NCBI RefSeq assembly: GCF_043290135.1
Contig: NC_134707.1
Span: forward strand, 75,140,508-75,204,507
Source: Rhipicephalus microplus
Taxonomy: Eukaryota > Arthropoda > Arachnida > Ixodida > Ixodidae
Direction: 5' to 3'
Length of the DNA stretch: 64,000 nucleotides
The notes below the pieces were generated by a model. It worked only from the letters and a program-made list of their open reading frames with translations, did not search any database and had not been told where the DNA came from. Position numbers and translations under genes: made by a program. This document shows, piece by piece, positions 14,630 to 25,312 of the stretch (positions are counted from its first letter, which is position 1; each line of letters begins with the position of its first letter).

Positions 14630-15440
14630 TTAAAACACTGCTAAGCAAAGTTGCCTATGTAAGAAGACCTCACGTATTGTGTGTTCAAGACGAACAAAAT
14701 GATCGATTGTTGAATGGCATTTCTTATACCCACACTGAGGATCATCTAGTAGGTTGTCTATTTCAAGGGTGTAATTAGGCTTATGTTTATTCTGCATTCG
14801 TATGATTTCGCTATGCAACTTGTAAGTCCTATGGGCCTATAGCTACCCGGCGAAGTCGGTGGTTTTCCATATTTTAGAATTGGCACAATTGCCATTTTTT
14901 ATTTTGTGAACATTTTCCCAGTTTTTCAAATATCGTTAAAGAACTTTATTAATGCTTGCGCGGCACCTTGCAATAGGTGCGCTAGCATTGCGTAATGAAT
15001 GCTGTCTGACCCGACTGCTGTCTTTTTTCCCACCGAAAGCACAGTTTTTAATTAAACACTTCTATTGTCAAAGGAGCGTTTTATGGCTCATCTAAGCCGC
15101 CGGTTACTGGTAGTTTTTGTTTTTCGGTTGTCTGTATGCTAGGAATGATATCGTGTTATTATCGGAACAGGATATACTGTAAAGGTGTTTGCCTGAAATG
15201 TCCGCCTGCTCTCTAAAGATGTCTGTGCGCCGCTGTTTGTAAATATGGGTATCGCGTATGAAGAGCAGTCGCCGCTGAATTTTCTAACCTGGTTTCACAT
15301 TTTGTTGGATGGGGTTGTGTTACTGAATGTAGATATTTACTTCTGCCAGGAGGATTTTTCTGAATCTCTAAGAAAGTATCATGCTTTCGCTTTAGCTTGT
15401 TTGAACGTGAAGAGGTTGTCACATGTGGAGTACCTATGGA
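14630..15440 (-). pseudogene. Jockey-like LINE reverse-transcriptase fragment
   Basis: Read from high to low coordinate, a degenerate frame shows features of a Jockey-type RT. First comes a linker with a KSSWQ-like motif. Then AVGSDSIHYAML corresponds to the family's APGPDGIHY, and MAIVPILKYGKPPTS and SYRPIGLTSC are RT motifs. Last is DDPQCGYKKCHSTIDHF, the family's QCGFRKGRST. Several stops and at least one frameshift interrupt it, and it ends before the YADD active site. Endonuclease and the rest of RT are missing. It is a dead fragment and cannot support mobilisation. Confidence 0.8.
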
Positions 15441-15527
15441 AGTTGCACCATGCATTCTTTTGTAGTTTTTTTTTTTGCTTTTGCACACTCACTGGTAAAG
15501 TATGGCTTTAGCTTTCACCCTATGATT

Positions 15528-15775
15528 CACAGTCTCATCTGTCTAGATGACAAGACTGAAGGAAATTTTGCACAACCGCGGTATGCAAATGACGTGATAC
15601 AGCAATTATTCTCAAGGCATACAGAATAAAATAATCGTAAAAAGTTTCTGGCAGCTTCCAACAGTGAAATAACTGCAGCGAAAAAACAGTATTTCAAAGA
15701 AAGAAAGAAAAAAAATTGGCGGAATCACGTACAGCGGGGATCGATGAAATGCGAAGCACGATTTAGAAATGTTGA
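15528..15775. repeat. unclassified dispersed repeat, copy 2
   Basis: Collinear homologue of 10728-10975, clearly diverged. It lies directly upstream of the second 147-bp array block. Confidence 0.75.
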
Positions 15776-15789
15776 TGTGTAATTTTAAA

Positions 15790-16290
15790 TATGTCAGTAT
15801 CACACCTTCGCCATTCATTCAATTTTCGGTATACAAAATTTGGTATAAGTGAAGGTAGCGAAAAGCTGTGAGCACATCATGATTGTAGCATGTATTTATG
15901 TTGTTACATTATACACATCTCATCATTATCATGTTTTCGCCAGTCACGTACCTTCGTTATTCATTCACGTACTGCAATACCGAATTTGGTATATATGAAA
16001 CGAGCGAAATGGCCGCGACCGCATCATGTGCGTGGCATGTAGTCATATTGTTACATGACACGCATGTCATGATTTTCATTTTAGGGTCTGTCGCTTGTGT
16101 TCGCCTCGCAGTGAATACATACCATACCAGTTTTGCAACGTGCCATATGAACGAAACCACCGCAAGAGCTGCAGGACCTTGAAATGTAAATCTTGACAGT
16201 CATGACATACATGTCATTATTTTCATGTCATGACAAGTCAGATATGTTTTTCATACAATATCATTCTGCCATACGAAGTTTGGCATCGAT
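15790..16290. repeat. about 147-bp tandem repeat array, block 2
   Basis: Same family as 13850-14600. Equivalent points at 15808 and 15954 give a 146-bp period. The terminal module (TTTTAGGGTCTGTCGCTTGTG ... CCAGTTTTGCAACGTG ... GAACGAAACCACC) matches 14355-14460. Confidence 0.8.
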
Positions 16291-16452
16291 ACTATTATTG
16301 AAACAGCTGGTAATGCTTAATGTCATAGGCAGCTTTGCACAAAGATAGATAGAAATCTGCAGAAAACGAAAGTAATGTATAACCACCTCGGAAGCGAAAA
16401 GCGCTTTGAGACATTTAATAGTGCACTTGAAGTTGTAAAAGACTATGTCTAC

Positions 16453-16613
16453 TTCATCATCATAATCATCATCATCATCAGCCTGACTGCGTCCTCTGCA
16501 GGACAAAGGCCTCTCCGATGTTCCGCATGTTAACCCGGTCCTGTGCTTGCTGCTGCCAATTTATACCTGCAAACATCTTAATTTCATCTGTCCACCTAAC
16601 CTTCTGTCACCCC
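16453..16613 (-). mobile_element. RTE-type LINE 3' end
   Basis: On the minus strand it reads GGTATAAATTGGCAGCAGCA, CACAGGAC, GAGAGGCCTTTGTCCTGCAG and then a (GAT)n tail. This is the same order as the RTE fragment at 48050-48200. It encodes the end of the RT protein (GEAFVLQ motif) and the microsatellite 3' tail. Everything upstream is missing. A 33-34 bp tandem duplication beginning CACCTAACCTTCTGTC (about 16594 and 16627) sits at its 5' edge. Confidence 0.85.
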
Positions 16614-16928
16614 CTAAACCGCTAAAGGGGCACCTAACCTTCTGTCTCCCCCCTACCCGCTTGGGGATTCGCGCTTGATTCGCGGAGAGCCTCGCAAGGA
16701 GCAGAAGTGTTTTTCCCCGTCCCCAGTACTTTAATTTTAGCAGTTTTTGCTCGCTCCTGTGGGCGCATTTATTTCTTGTCTGAACCTTGAATAGCACTCT
16801 CGAGTGCAGCCCTTTTTAGGGCTCCAAGGTTTGGCATAAGATTTCTCAATCCCCTTTTTTCCTTTATTAATCATGGCTTACTTTATTTCTACGGCACCAC
16901 TCTGGACGGTCCCTCAATCTCATCGCTA

Positions 16929-18853
16929 ATGGCGGATGGCCTGTCTGAAGGCTACCCGTCAGGTTATGCCCGCGACTTGGCAGAAAGAGCCAAGGCCTGC
17001 GACCTACTGCCCAAAACCGCCGCATAAGTCTTTCACGCAGGAAGGGCCAGCCGACCAAGCCCGCCGCGTCCCTCACCTACCTCCGACACACGTACCACAG
17101 CAGGGAGACCCAGTGCAGCCACGAGCCAGCTGTCCAAACCTCCGCAGCAGACCGCGAGCAACGGTGGTCAAATGCTCCAGCCACGAAGGGCGAAAAACTT
17201 CCTACCAAAAAAGCGCCCAGTAACAAGAAGGCAGACAGCCGCCGCCGCTATTTTTAGAGACGCCCGCCATCCTGCAGAACCGTTCTCCGTGTCAGGAGAC
17301 AGAAATTCAAGCCAGCAGCATTATTGAGGTTGGCTACCCAGAAAAGACAGAATGTGAGCTGTCTCCCTCTCCTCAGAAGAGCGACGCAGCCAGCAGTGGT
17401 TCTTCTCCATCACTGAAACGTCATCCCCCACCTCCTCTTCGTAGTGGTCACAAAACACGCCGGCCTCCTCTTTCAACACCGCTGTAGAAGAGAGCAGCTC
17501 GGAGCAGAAGGAGCAGGGCTCCTCCTCTCCTTTGGTGATTGACGACACAGGGACACCTTGACAGGCAGCCCTCTCTACCCCACAAGCCGAGGGAAAAAAA
17601 CAAGTTTTTCCTCTCGGTCTCAACTACACCTCTTTCAAGACCGTCTACTCAGCTATGCCGGGATGTAAACAAATCCAGCGCATCTCAAGAAACGCAGCCG
17701 CGACCCCTTGCTCGCGACAGCTGTGTGCTGGGGCCGCCCCAGGAACCATTTTCTTCACTGCCATCCACAGGTGCTCCAAACGGCACCAAACTCTGCGAAC
17801 CACAGGTTCCTACCACCAGCACACGGCAAAAGAACCAGGAGTACAAAAACCTGTGGTTTCAACCCAAAAATGTACCCTACCCTCTCAGCTACCTGCGAGC
17901 CCTGGGTCCACTTTCCAGCTGGAGACCATCCTCTACAAGCCAACCACCAGGAAAAACTCCTGTCGGTCTGCGACACAAGAGGCAATCTCCGCAGAATTAG
18001 CGGCAATTGAGAAAGCACACCGCATGCGAATTAGCTTCGGTCGCAATGTTATCATGGTCGATGTTGCCGCGGGAGCACCGCTCGCGCCCCTCCTCGCAGT
18101 TTCTGACATCTGCGAGATCCCCGTGCGTGCCAGGCAGGCTTCAACCAAAACCTGCAGTAGAGTAATCCCCAACGTCAACCCAGCACTCACGGAGGAGGAA
18201 CTACGCGACAACATGGCATCGCAGCTCCCTGTACTGAATGCACGTGATCTGGACGCCATGTCGTCATCATGTTCTCTGCACGGAAACCTCCACACGACAT
18301 CGAAGTTTACAAACAACGACGCCCGGTCCTTGCTCGCTGCCCTCGTCCTGTGCAGTGCAAATGGAGCGGCCGCTACGGCCACACGGACATCACCTGCACC
18401 GCACATGAACGTTGTGTGCGCTGTGACGGGCCACATCCACGTGCCGATTGCACCACTCACCACCCGCGTTGCATATTCTGTGGCGCCACCCATCTGGCCA
18501 CAGAAACCCGCTGTTCTCGCTGGCAACAAGAGCGTCAGCTACTAGAGCTCCGGGCGCAATCGGCCCGCCCCATGACAGGCCGCGAGGCCTTTGCAGTTGT
18601 TCGCAAGAACAACGCCATGGCACAGAATTATGCCAGTCGAGAGGGGTTTTCATATGCGGCGGCCGCTAGTGGCTCTACTGCTCATGCATCAACGAACATC
18701 ACCACCGCTTCAGAGAACGCCTCGGTGATTTCGGTGCTCGCGACCGCAGTTCGTGCCGCGTTAGACGTCCTCCCTCGCGAATGTCCGGTTCGTCCGCTTT
18801 ACATAGCAGCAGCGCTGGCTACGCAACAAGCTGTGACACAGCATGGCGATTAA
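16929..18853 (+). pseudogene. LINE-1 ORF1 (gag-like, CCHC zinc knuckles)
   Basis: ORF1 proteins of this LINE group bind the element RNA. The likely start is ATG at 16929 (MADGLSEGYPSG), but stops follow (for example the TAA after KTAA near 17026), and the frame moves at least once near 18260. The C-terminal part, 18269-18853, is intact and carries zinc knuckles: CKWSGRYGHTDITC (first Cys-His knuckle, variant spacing), CVRCDGPHPRADC and CIFCGATHLATETRC. The middle is Ser/Pro/Gln rich and low complexity. It overlaps the start of the endonuclease region by about 11 bp, as is usual for ORF1/ORF2 junctions. Confidence 0.8.
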
Positions 18854-19570
18854 AAACTGTGAACGGTGGCCACGCATCCTTCAGTGGAACTGTCGTTCTT
18901 TGCGCTGCCGTCACAGTGAGTTCGATGAGTACTTGCGGCTCAATGAGTACGACATCGTCCCACTACAAGAGGCTTATGTACGCGGAAGCGAATGTAGACT
19001 TACTGGTTACTCGGGCTACCATTGTACAGCGAGGTGTCAAGTGCGCGATTGCGACTTTGATGTGTGCTGCGACCCCACACATCCTCCCACCCGCTCTTAC
19101 GCCTCTATCTACGTGCGCAATGAACTTGAATGTTGCACTCTTTATGTTTCTGACACCTTGTGCAGTGAGGTTTAATGTGTGGTGGTTAAAGTGCGTCTAG
19201 CGTAGTGCGACACGGCAGTGGCGTGTGTTTATGTTCATCCTGTCCACAGGTGGGACACGGCATTCGTGACCCATTTGGTGCGACACCTACGAGGTGGCTT
19301 TGTAATTTGTGGAGACTTCAACTCGTACCATATGGCTTGGGGGAGTGACCAAATAGACTGAAGAGGCAGAGACCTGTTAGATACCATGGCTGGGACAGGC
19401 TTGCTTATTATAAATACGGGCTGTCCGACTATCGTTCGTCGCGGCTAAAAAACCAGTGCAATAAACCTCTCACTTGTTAGTGACCATCGCCGGTACGAAT
19501 GGAAGAGGGAGGCAGACTTGTGGGGCTCAGATCATTACCCCCTTCACCTAGAACCACTTGATCGGCACCG
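18843..19570 (+). pseudogene. LINE-1 ORF2 endonuclease domain (APE-like)
   Basis: The domain nicks target DNA for target-primed reverse transcription. The first motif is LQWNCRSLRCRHSEFDEYL, followed by PLQEAYV (catalytic E). After a frameshift near 19175 the reading continues with GDFNSYHMAWGS (D/N catalytic motif), and the conserved SDH appears as GSDHYPL near 19530. In-frame stops occur at about 19360 and 19447. The enzyme is inactive as encoded. Confidence 0.82.
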
Positions 19571-20139
19571 CGCGGGCATGCACACATACACTGTTACTGA
19601 CTGGCCGCGTTTTTTGACAACTCTCGGCTGCCTCCTCACCTCCCGGTGTCGCCTACTTCTCGCACGTCGCCCGCTGCGTTGAAGCGGCCTCGCGCAAGGG
19701 CACAGTGCCAGTGGGAACACCAGTTCCAGACATAAACTTCTCAATCTATGCGTGGATCGCTGGAGGCTCCAGCGCCGTGCGACTAAAAGCGACCGCAAGG
19801 AGCTGTGGACACTTTATAATCGCCTTGAAGCCATGTGTCATCGACACGCATGGCAAAGACGTGACCGCTCCTTAGGCAGTTTATGCGTCACGCTGGACAA
19901 CCCGCGACGCTGCCGCGCATGCGTAAAGGATATTCTGTGCCGTTCTCTGCCCCGTTGAGTTACGTTTCCCAGCCCTCGCCATTGCTGTTGCACATTGTCT
20001 CACCTACTGGCAATAGGCCGAGCTACTGGCTGACACCCTCCACCTCAGCGCTCCCGAAAGCTTGCCCGAGGGTCCCCAACTCCCACTGCACCCTCGCCGG
20101 GAGTAGTACAAACCTCGCCGCTTTTTCCTCGCCAGTGGC

Positions 20140-20615
20140 ATGCGCAACCAAGTACGCGCTATATGCACTGAAGATTTCACTCTCGGGGAGTGTCGCCTGG
20201 CTTTGACGTCGCGCGAACGGCGCTCAGCGCCCGGCGCTGACGATGTGACATATCAGATGCTTCAAAACATTGATCAGTCCCAGCTCCCACTGCTCTTGGC
20301 CGCTTACAACGACGTGTGGCACACGGGGATAGTGCCGGAAAAGTGGCGCGAAACCATCGCCGTCCCCGTGCTCAAGAAGGGCGAACCCGCCTCGGAGGCA
20401 GCGTCCTACCGCCCTGTTCCCCTTACCTCCGCAGTGGGCAAGCTCTTCGAGGGCATGGCACTGAGGAGACTTGAAGGGATTGCCAAAGCACTGGATGTCT
20501 TCTCGCCTTCGCAGTGTGGCTTCCGCCGTTCGCCTGCCACTGCTGACGCCCTTGCCGACGTCATCGCAACGGTAGAGGAGGCACAGCACAAAGGAGAGGC
20601 TGGGTACCTCATCCT
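20140..20615 (+). pseudogene. LINE-1 reverse transcriptase, N-terminal half
   Basis: It carries RT blocks SAPGADDVTYQML, VPVLKKGEPA, SYRPVPLTSAVGKLFE and SPSQCGFRRS. The frame is open for 159 codons and stops at 20617-20619, exactly where foreign sequence begins. Up to that point only the upstream linker (about 19570-20140) is degenerate. The continuation is at 21599. Confidence 0.85.
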
Positions 20616-21598
20616 GTAAGACATAGTTAATTTCCTCCTCCTCGACTAGCTTCAACACTAGCTAAGGAGGGAAGGTGTATGAGGTTCGGAATGGGTCCCC
20701 TCGATGACTCGAGTGCACGGTGGCAGCGCGAAGGAAGAGCCGTAGTCCGGTGAAGAGACGCTTTATTGCAGCCTCAGGCAACAGCCCGACTGTAAGCCCG
20801 AACATCCGCTCTCATTTTAAACTCAAACATCCTCTTTTCAACCCTTGGTCGAACAAAGAGTCTTCACAAAAACCAATCACATGTTGGGACTCGCATCATC
20901 ACAACCAATCACAGAAACACTTTCATAAAAGGCACTACATTTGTAAAAACCACGTCACCAAATAAAACACGCAAAGGGATAGGTTCTCCGCGTATGACGC
21001 TCTCTCCCATGCCAGGCCGTGCTGCCCAACATTACTAGTGCTGCCTCAATAGGCCGACTTCCGTCGGCGGCCGTTCTCACGATCGAGCCCCGTCAGCTCT
21101 CTCAATAAATGTTGCTTCGAAGAAGCGTCCTTAAGAGCAGTGAGTACACGGTTGCGCTCTGTGCGCTTACCAGGTGTGCATGCGACAGCGAGGCGCCCCG
21201 ACATCCTAACAGCACTCGGTATTGACATACAGCGGGGGAGCTATACTCGTCTCCCTGCCGCCACTATGTCTCGGTTAGCCAAGCGGTCGCGTCCCCGCGT
21301 CATTCTCAATAGCACGCGTGCATTGCCACAATAGCTTAACTCAGACGGTGGCGCCTGACCTGCTTCTTGCCAGACGCTCTTCTGAGTAAGCTTTCCCCTT
21401 CTAATCCCGAACGGGGGCGACCTTGACGGCTCCGCTTGTGAACCGTGAGAACGAAGAAGTCTCCTTTCTTTCCCGCGCTCGGGTCTTCCGCGTTCGCCTT
21501 CGCGGAACCGATGAACTTCGTTAGTTGACGGGTCGGAAACTGGCTACGCGCTCTACATCATCCGCAATAATTGCGCTACACCCAACACGCTGGTAATT
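20616..21598. mobile_element. insertion of about 0.98 kb inside LINE-1 RT, unclassified
   Basis: RT coding sequence is interrupted after GYLIL and resumes with YLILTDIKAAFDS. The string GGTACCTCATCCT before the insert (20603-20615) recurs as GGTACCTCATACT at 21599-21611 (12 of 13), which is the expected signature of target-site duplication. The insert begins TGTAAGAC and has ACACCCAACA (21577-21586) near its right edge. That is like the TG...CA ends of an LTR, so a solo LTR is possible, but a 13-bp duplication is too long for a Gypsy integrase. There is no coding domain, and the left half has an antisense AATAAA. Confidence 0.6.
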
Positions 21599-22160
21599 GG
21601 TACCTCATACTAACTGACATCAAAGCGGCTTTCGACTCACTGCCACACTCCACCATCCTGAACGCGGTGCGCGATCTCAGAGTGACTGGTCTCCTCTTCA
21701 CGTACCGCTGCCTTCCTCGGCGGCAGAACCATGCGTGTGCGCGTAAGTACATTCCTTAGTGAGCCGCGTCCCGTGAGTGGCGGTGTTCCGCAGGGCAGTG
21801 TACTGAGCCCCCTCTTGGTAGATCTCGCCCTGGCTGACATCGACGATTACATTGCCCGTGCTTTTCCTGTGATGTGCGCGTGGTGGTCTACGCGGACGAC
21901 AATGCGCTGTTCGCGACGGGACCTGTGCCCAGTAGCCGGTGTATTCACACCAGTGTCCAAACCGTCCTGGATTCCATTGACGCGTTCATCACGGGCAGGG
22001 GGCTGAGACTTTCACCGGCGAAGGCGGAAGCGATGCTACTGCACCCCAGTTATTGCGCCCAGTGCTACACAACGAAGTTCACTCTCCAAACAATCCCCAT
22101 CTCTTGGAAGAGGCGAGTGCACTACCTCGGAGTGCAGCTAGACCATCGCCTCAACTGATC
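21599..22160 (+). pseudogene. LINE-1 reverse transcriptase, palm/thumb half
   Basis: Block A is present as LILTDIKAAFDSLPHS (catalytic D). A frame change at about 21720 leads to GGVPQGSVLSPLL, and another to VVYADDNALFA. The active-site YADD is at 21889-21900 and is intact in sequence. The thumb continues with LSPAKAEAMLLHP and RVHYLGVQLDHRLN and ends at a stop at 22156-22158. Frames differ between blocks, so no functional enzyme is made. Confidence 0.85.
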
Positions 22161-22164
22161 CCCA

Positions 22165-22743
22165 GTGATCAGCGAACAGCTTCGAAACGCGCGAAGGGTT
22201 GCCTCCGCCGCTCGAGCGCTCCTTGTTCGCGGCAATGGATGCACACCGTCTCTAGCTTTCTGCATCTACTACAGAAAGGCTGCGGTGCGCATTTTGTGCG
22301 GCCTTCCTCTCGCAGTGCTTACACGTTCTAACTGTGAGACACTGGACGCAGCACATTGTATTGCGATTCGCCAGTTTTTCAGCTTGCCCAGATCTTCTCG
22401 AAAAGGCCCAACACTCACTGAGGCGGGAGACATGCCGCTGTCACTCCGGGCCAATCTTCAAACGCTAAATCACACAGAGCGTATGAAACGCTCGCTCCAC
22501 GTACAGCAGCTGGTATTCTGGCTCTCCTCACTTCCGCACTCACGGATGGGGCAATGCGCTGCAGCATTCTACGCCCTCGTCCGGAGCTCACCGGATGTGA
22601 ATGACTATTGTGCCCCGCGCTGCCACCATCGCCCTCTGAATATTCGGACACGGTTACCGGGAGTGACATGCAAGCGGACGACGCCAGAGTGTGCGCTTCA
22701 GCATGAAACTGCCGCCACTTTCGACAAACTTCTCGCGGGGTGA
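22165..22743 (+). pseudogene. LINE-1 RT-RNase H linker region
   Basis: A 192-codon open frame with typical LINE connection sequence: ALLVRGNGCTPSLAFCIYYRKAAVRILCGLP, then LDAAHCIAIRQFF and TLTEAGDMPLSLRA. It has no catalytic residues. The frame ends at a TGA (22741-22743) just before the RNase H domain. Confidence 0.7.
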
Positions 22744-23456
22744 CTCTTCGTCTTTACTGACGGTTCAGTGCTGAACGACGGTTGTGCCGCGGCTGCGTGT
22801 GTGGTGCCTTCGCTGGAGCTTTACAATCAGTGCCGCCTCGCCTGCGAGGCATCGTCCACGATAACCGAACTCGCCGCGCTTGACCTCGCCGCTGATGCCC
22901 TCCTTCGACTGAGAGTTCCGTCGGCTGCCTTTTTCTGGGACTTACGGGCTGCTCTCCAACTACTCGCGCAGGACTCCCGCAGACTTCCGCTTGCCACGCG
23001 CATCGCGCGAAAGCTCGAAGCAGTGCAGGACCTCAGGTGTGATCTTGTGCTGCATTGGATACCAGCGCACCTTTGAATATCCGGCAACGAAGCGGCCAAC
23101 TAGCTAGCCAAGGATGCGTACTCTCTGGAACCCCTGTGACGGCAGCGGTGAGCACATTCGACGTAGCGCGGCTTCGCACACGGAGCTCCGTCACCACTCG
23201 CCATGCGAACTCACTAGTTGCAGCAGGGCAGCCACCACGCCTACTCCCGAAAACTGGATTTTCGAGAGAGGAGCGTGCCCTCCTTCTCCGCCTACCCATC
23301 GGCTGCTACCGCACGGCGGAACGGCTTCACAGACAGTCGGGACGGAGAGACCCAAACTGCCGTCATTGCCCACAGCCCGAAACACTCCACCACATTATCT
23401 TCAAGTGTGAGGAGTACTCGGACGCACGCAGATCACTCTTCGATGCTTACAGCTAA
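22744..23456 (+). pseudogene. LINE-1 RNase H domain and C-terminal Cys/His motif
   Basis: The RNase H removes template RNA from the hybrid. Catalytic motifs are FVFTDGSV (D), TITELAAL (E) and the region FFWDLRAALQLL, where the family has SDS. Then comes WIPAHL, a stop, and SGNEAAN, a stop and LAKD, where the family has a final D. The C-terminal CRHCPQPETLHHIIFKCEEY motif is intact in the frame ending at 23456. Two in-frame stops lie in the conserved WIPAH/GNE block. Confidence 0.82.
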
Positions 23457-24068
23457 GTGGGACTCTCCACCACCAGTGTTGATGTGATTCTCTTTCGCCG
23501 TGCGCACGCATGCCTGGTGAAGCGCGCGCAAGCTGCCCTCATCACCTTACTCAAGACTTCTGCGCTATTTCAGTGCTTGTGACCTGAAGAGACATGTGCC
23601 TCTCCATCGAGGTCTACTGGACTCCTATTAGTGAGTGCTACAGACCACAATTTTTTTCCGTACAGAGATTACGCGCTTCGGCGAGTGCTTCACGCACTTT
23701 CTACAACGCGCCAATCCAACCCGTTGTCCTCCTCTCGATGACGATACTTCTCCGGCCCTTGGGAGCTTTCCTAGTCAGCTGCGCATGGCGCGTGGGGGCT
23801 TGTGAGTCAGTTGGGGGTAGCAGATCGAATGACCCTCATCTCTCTTTTGTTCTTTTCTAATCTTACCTTCCCGATATCTTTTATTCTCCATACCCCTATC
23901 CTGTGCTGACCTGTTGAGGCGTCCTCGTAAGGAAAGACAGTTACGGGTCTGTTCTCTTCTTTTCTTTTCTTCTGTTATAACCCCTTATATATATTTAAAT
24001 ATATATATATTGTAATGACTATGAATGACGGACGCTCTGCTGGTAATAAAGAAGATGATGATGATGGG
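23457..24068 (+). other. LINE-1 3' UTR with (GAT)n tail
   Basis: No coding potential. There is a pyrimidine-rich stretch and a short TA run at about 23985-24013. AATAAAGAAGATGATGATGATGG at about 24046-24068 forms the 3' end. The Gypsy element follows within 60 bp. Confidence 0.7.
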
Positions 24069-24125
24069 TGGCCGCAGTAGTAGCTCGCGCACGCCGCTCA
24101 CCATCAGCCAGACCTGCCTAATAAA

Positions 24126-24175
24126 GCACACTTTGCCAAGCTGCGTCTGAACCTTTCTCGACGTAAAACACCTCT
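24126..24175 (+). repeat. 5' terminal direct repeat of Gypsy-2
   Basis: It matches 28958-29007 at 47 of 50 positions and starts GCACACTTTGCCAAGCTGC. ATTTTAAGTGGTGGAGGAGC follows it, the usual junction of a short LTR with the primer-binding site. Confidence 0.85.
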
Positions 24176-24250
24176 ATTTTAAGTGGTGGAGGAGCCGGGG
24201 TTCCCATCAACCTGGAACTTCGCAATAGGACGCTACCCTCACCGTTCACC

Positions 24251-25312
24251 ATGACTGCTCCTGGCCCTTCTCAAGCTGCCTTACCAACGACAGTCGACTG
24301 TGCTGGCGTGCCTCGGCAACGCGATCAACCTATTTTTCGCGGCAACGACGAACAAGACGTCGAGGACTGGCTCGTCGAGTATGAAATCGTAAGCGCTTCC
24401 AACAAGTGCAACGCCTGCGACCAGCTCGCAAATGTGCGCTTTCACCTCGCTGATGTGCCCAGCCTCTGGTTCAAAAACCTCGAAGGCGAAATCACCAGCT
24501 GGTCCGCCTTCAAGACCACCATCGCCGTGGTCTCCGGTCGTCCCGCCGTGCGCCGGCTTCGCGCAGGACAGCGTCTGCATAGTCGAGTCCAGCGCAGGGA
24601 CGAGACCTTTACAAGTTGCATTGAAGATGTCTTGTCTCTTTGCAAGCGCGTCGATGAATTTCTAACCGAACGCGACGAAATCAAGCACATCATCAAAGGA
24701 ACTGACGACGATACCTTCCAGATGCTCGTCGCTAGGAATTCACAGACCATCACCGATGTTGTTCAGCTCTGTCAGGAGTACGACGAGTTGCGTAAGCAGC
24801 GTGTTTCGACGCGCAGGGCCTCTGAAGATACGGCTGAAGTTTCCGCCCTTGTGCACGACGTCGCTGCTGATCACACCGTCTTACTGCTCCACATCAAACA
24901 ATTCATTTGTGAAGAATTTACACGTCAGCTTTCTCTTGTGGCCGAAGCATCCGAGCCAGTGACCTCGTTAGACCCACGTCTACGCCAGGTCATCGAGACA
25001 CAGGTCACGCAAGCACTGCCTCCATCGCCGTCTGTCCCTACGCCGCTGACCTACGCTGCCATCGTTGCTAGGCACCCAGCCCCACCAGTCTCTGGCGCAT
25101 ACCGGGGCAACGGGTCCTCCTACCCTACGACGCTGCCTACATACACGGCACCTCATCCTGTTTTGCCCCCTGCACCTTCTGTCGTTAACCCATGGCGCAC
25201 CTTGGATAATCGGACCATCTGTTTTGCATGCGGTTTCGTGGGACATATAGCACGCTACTGTCGCCGTCGCAACTTCCAGCCTCCAGACCATGGGAATTCT
25301 GCAAATTACTAG
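24251..25312 (+). CDS. gag: Gypsy-2 Gag protein
   Basis: A structural protein that packages the element RNA, 353 codons, open from ATG 24251 to the stop at 25310-25312. Residues about 20-180 are the retrotransposon Gag core (DVEDWLVEYE, FHLADVPSLWF, SWSAF, DTFQMLV). A CCHC zinc knuckle CFACGFVGHIARYC lies near residue 325. A Pro-rich stretch precedes it. The frame has no internal stop. Its homologue is the minus-strand gag at 40555-41832. The protease frame begins in an overlapping phase, as expected if pol is made by frameshifting. A protein could be translated, but pol is dead. Confidence 0.88.
   Translation: MTAPGPSQAALPTTVDCAGVPRQRDQPIFRGNDEQDVEDWLVEYEIVSASNKCNACDQLANVRFHLADVPSLWFKNLEGEITSWSAFKTTIAVVSGRPAVRRLRAGQRLHSRVQRRDETFTSCIEDVLSLCKRVDEFLTERDEIKHIIKGTDDDTFQMLVARNSQTITDVVQLCQEYDELRKQRVSTRRASEDTAEVSALVHDVAADHTVLLLHIKQFICEEFTRQLSLVAEASEPVTSLDPRLRQVIETQVTQALPPSPSVPTPLTYAAIVARHPAPPVSGAYRGNGSSYPTTLPTYTAPHPVLPPAPSVVNPWRTLDNRTICFACGFVGHIARYCRRRNFQPPDHGNSANY

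Larger units (their letters stand above)
16680..24068 (+). mobile_element. LINE-1 of window: decayed RNase H-bearing non-LTR retrotransposon
   Basis: The order is 5' UTR, ORF1 with zinc knuckles (16929-18853), APE-type endonuclease (18843-19570), RT (20140-22160), linker, RNase H (22744-23100), C-terminal Cys/His motif, 3' UTR and a (GAT)n tail ending at about 24068. APE plus RNase H plus a three-knuckle ORF1 places it in the I/R1/LOA group of LINEs. Many stops and frameshifts show it is long dead. A 0.98-kb insertion splits the RT. The 5' end is approximate. Confidence 0.85.
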
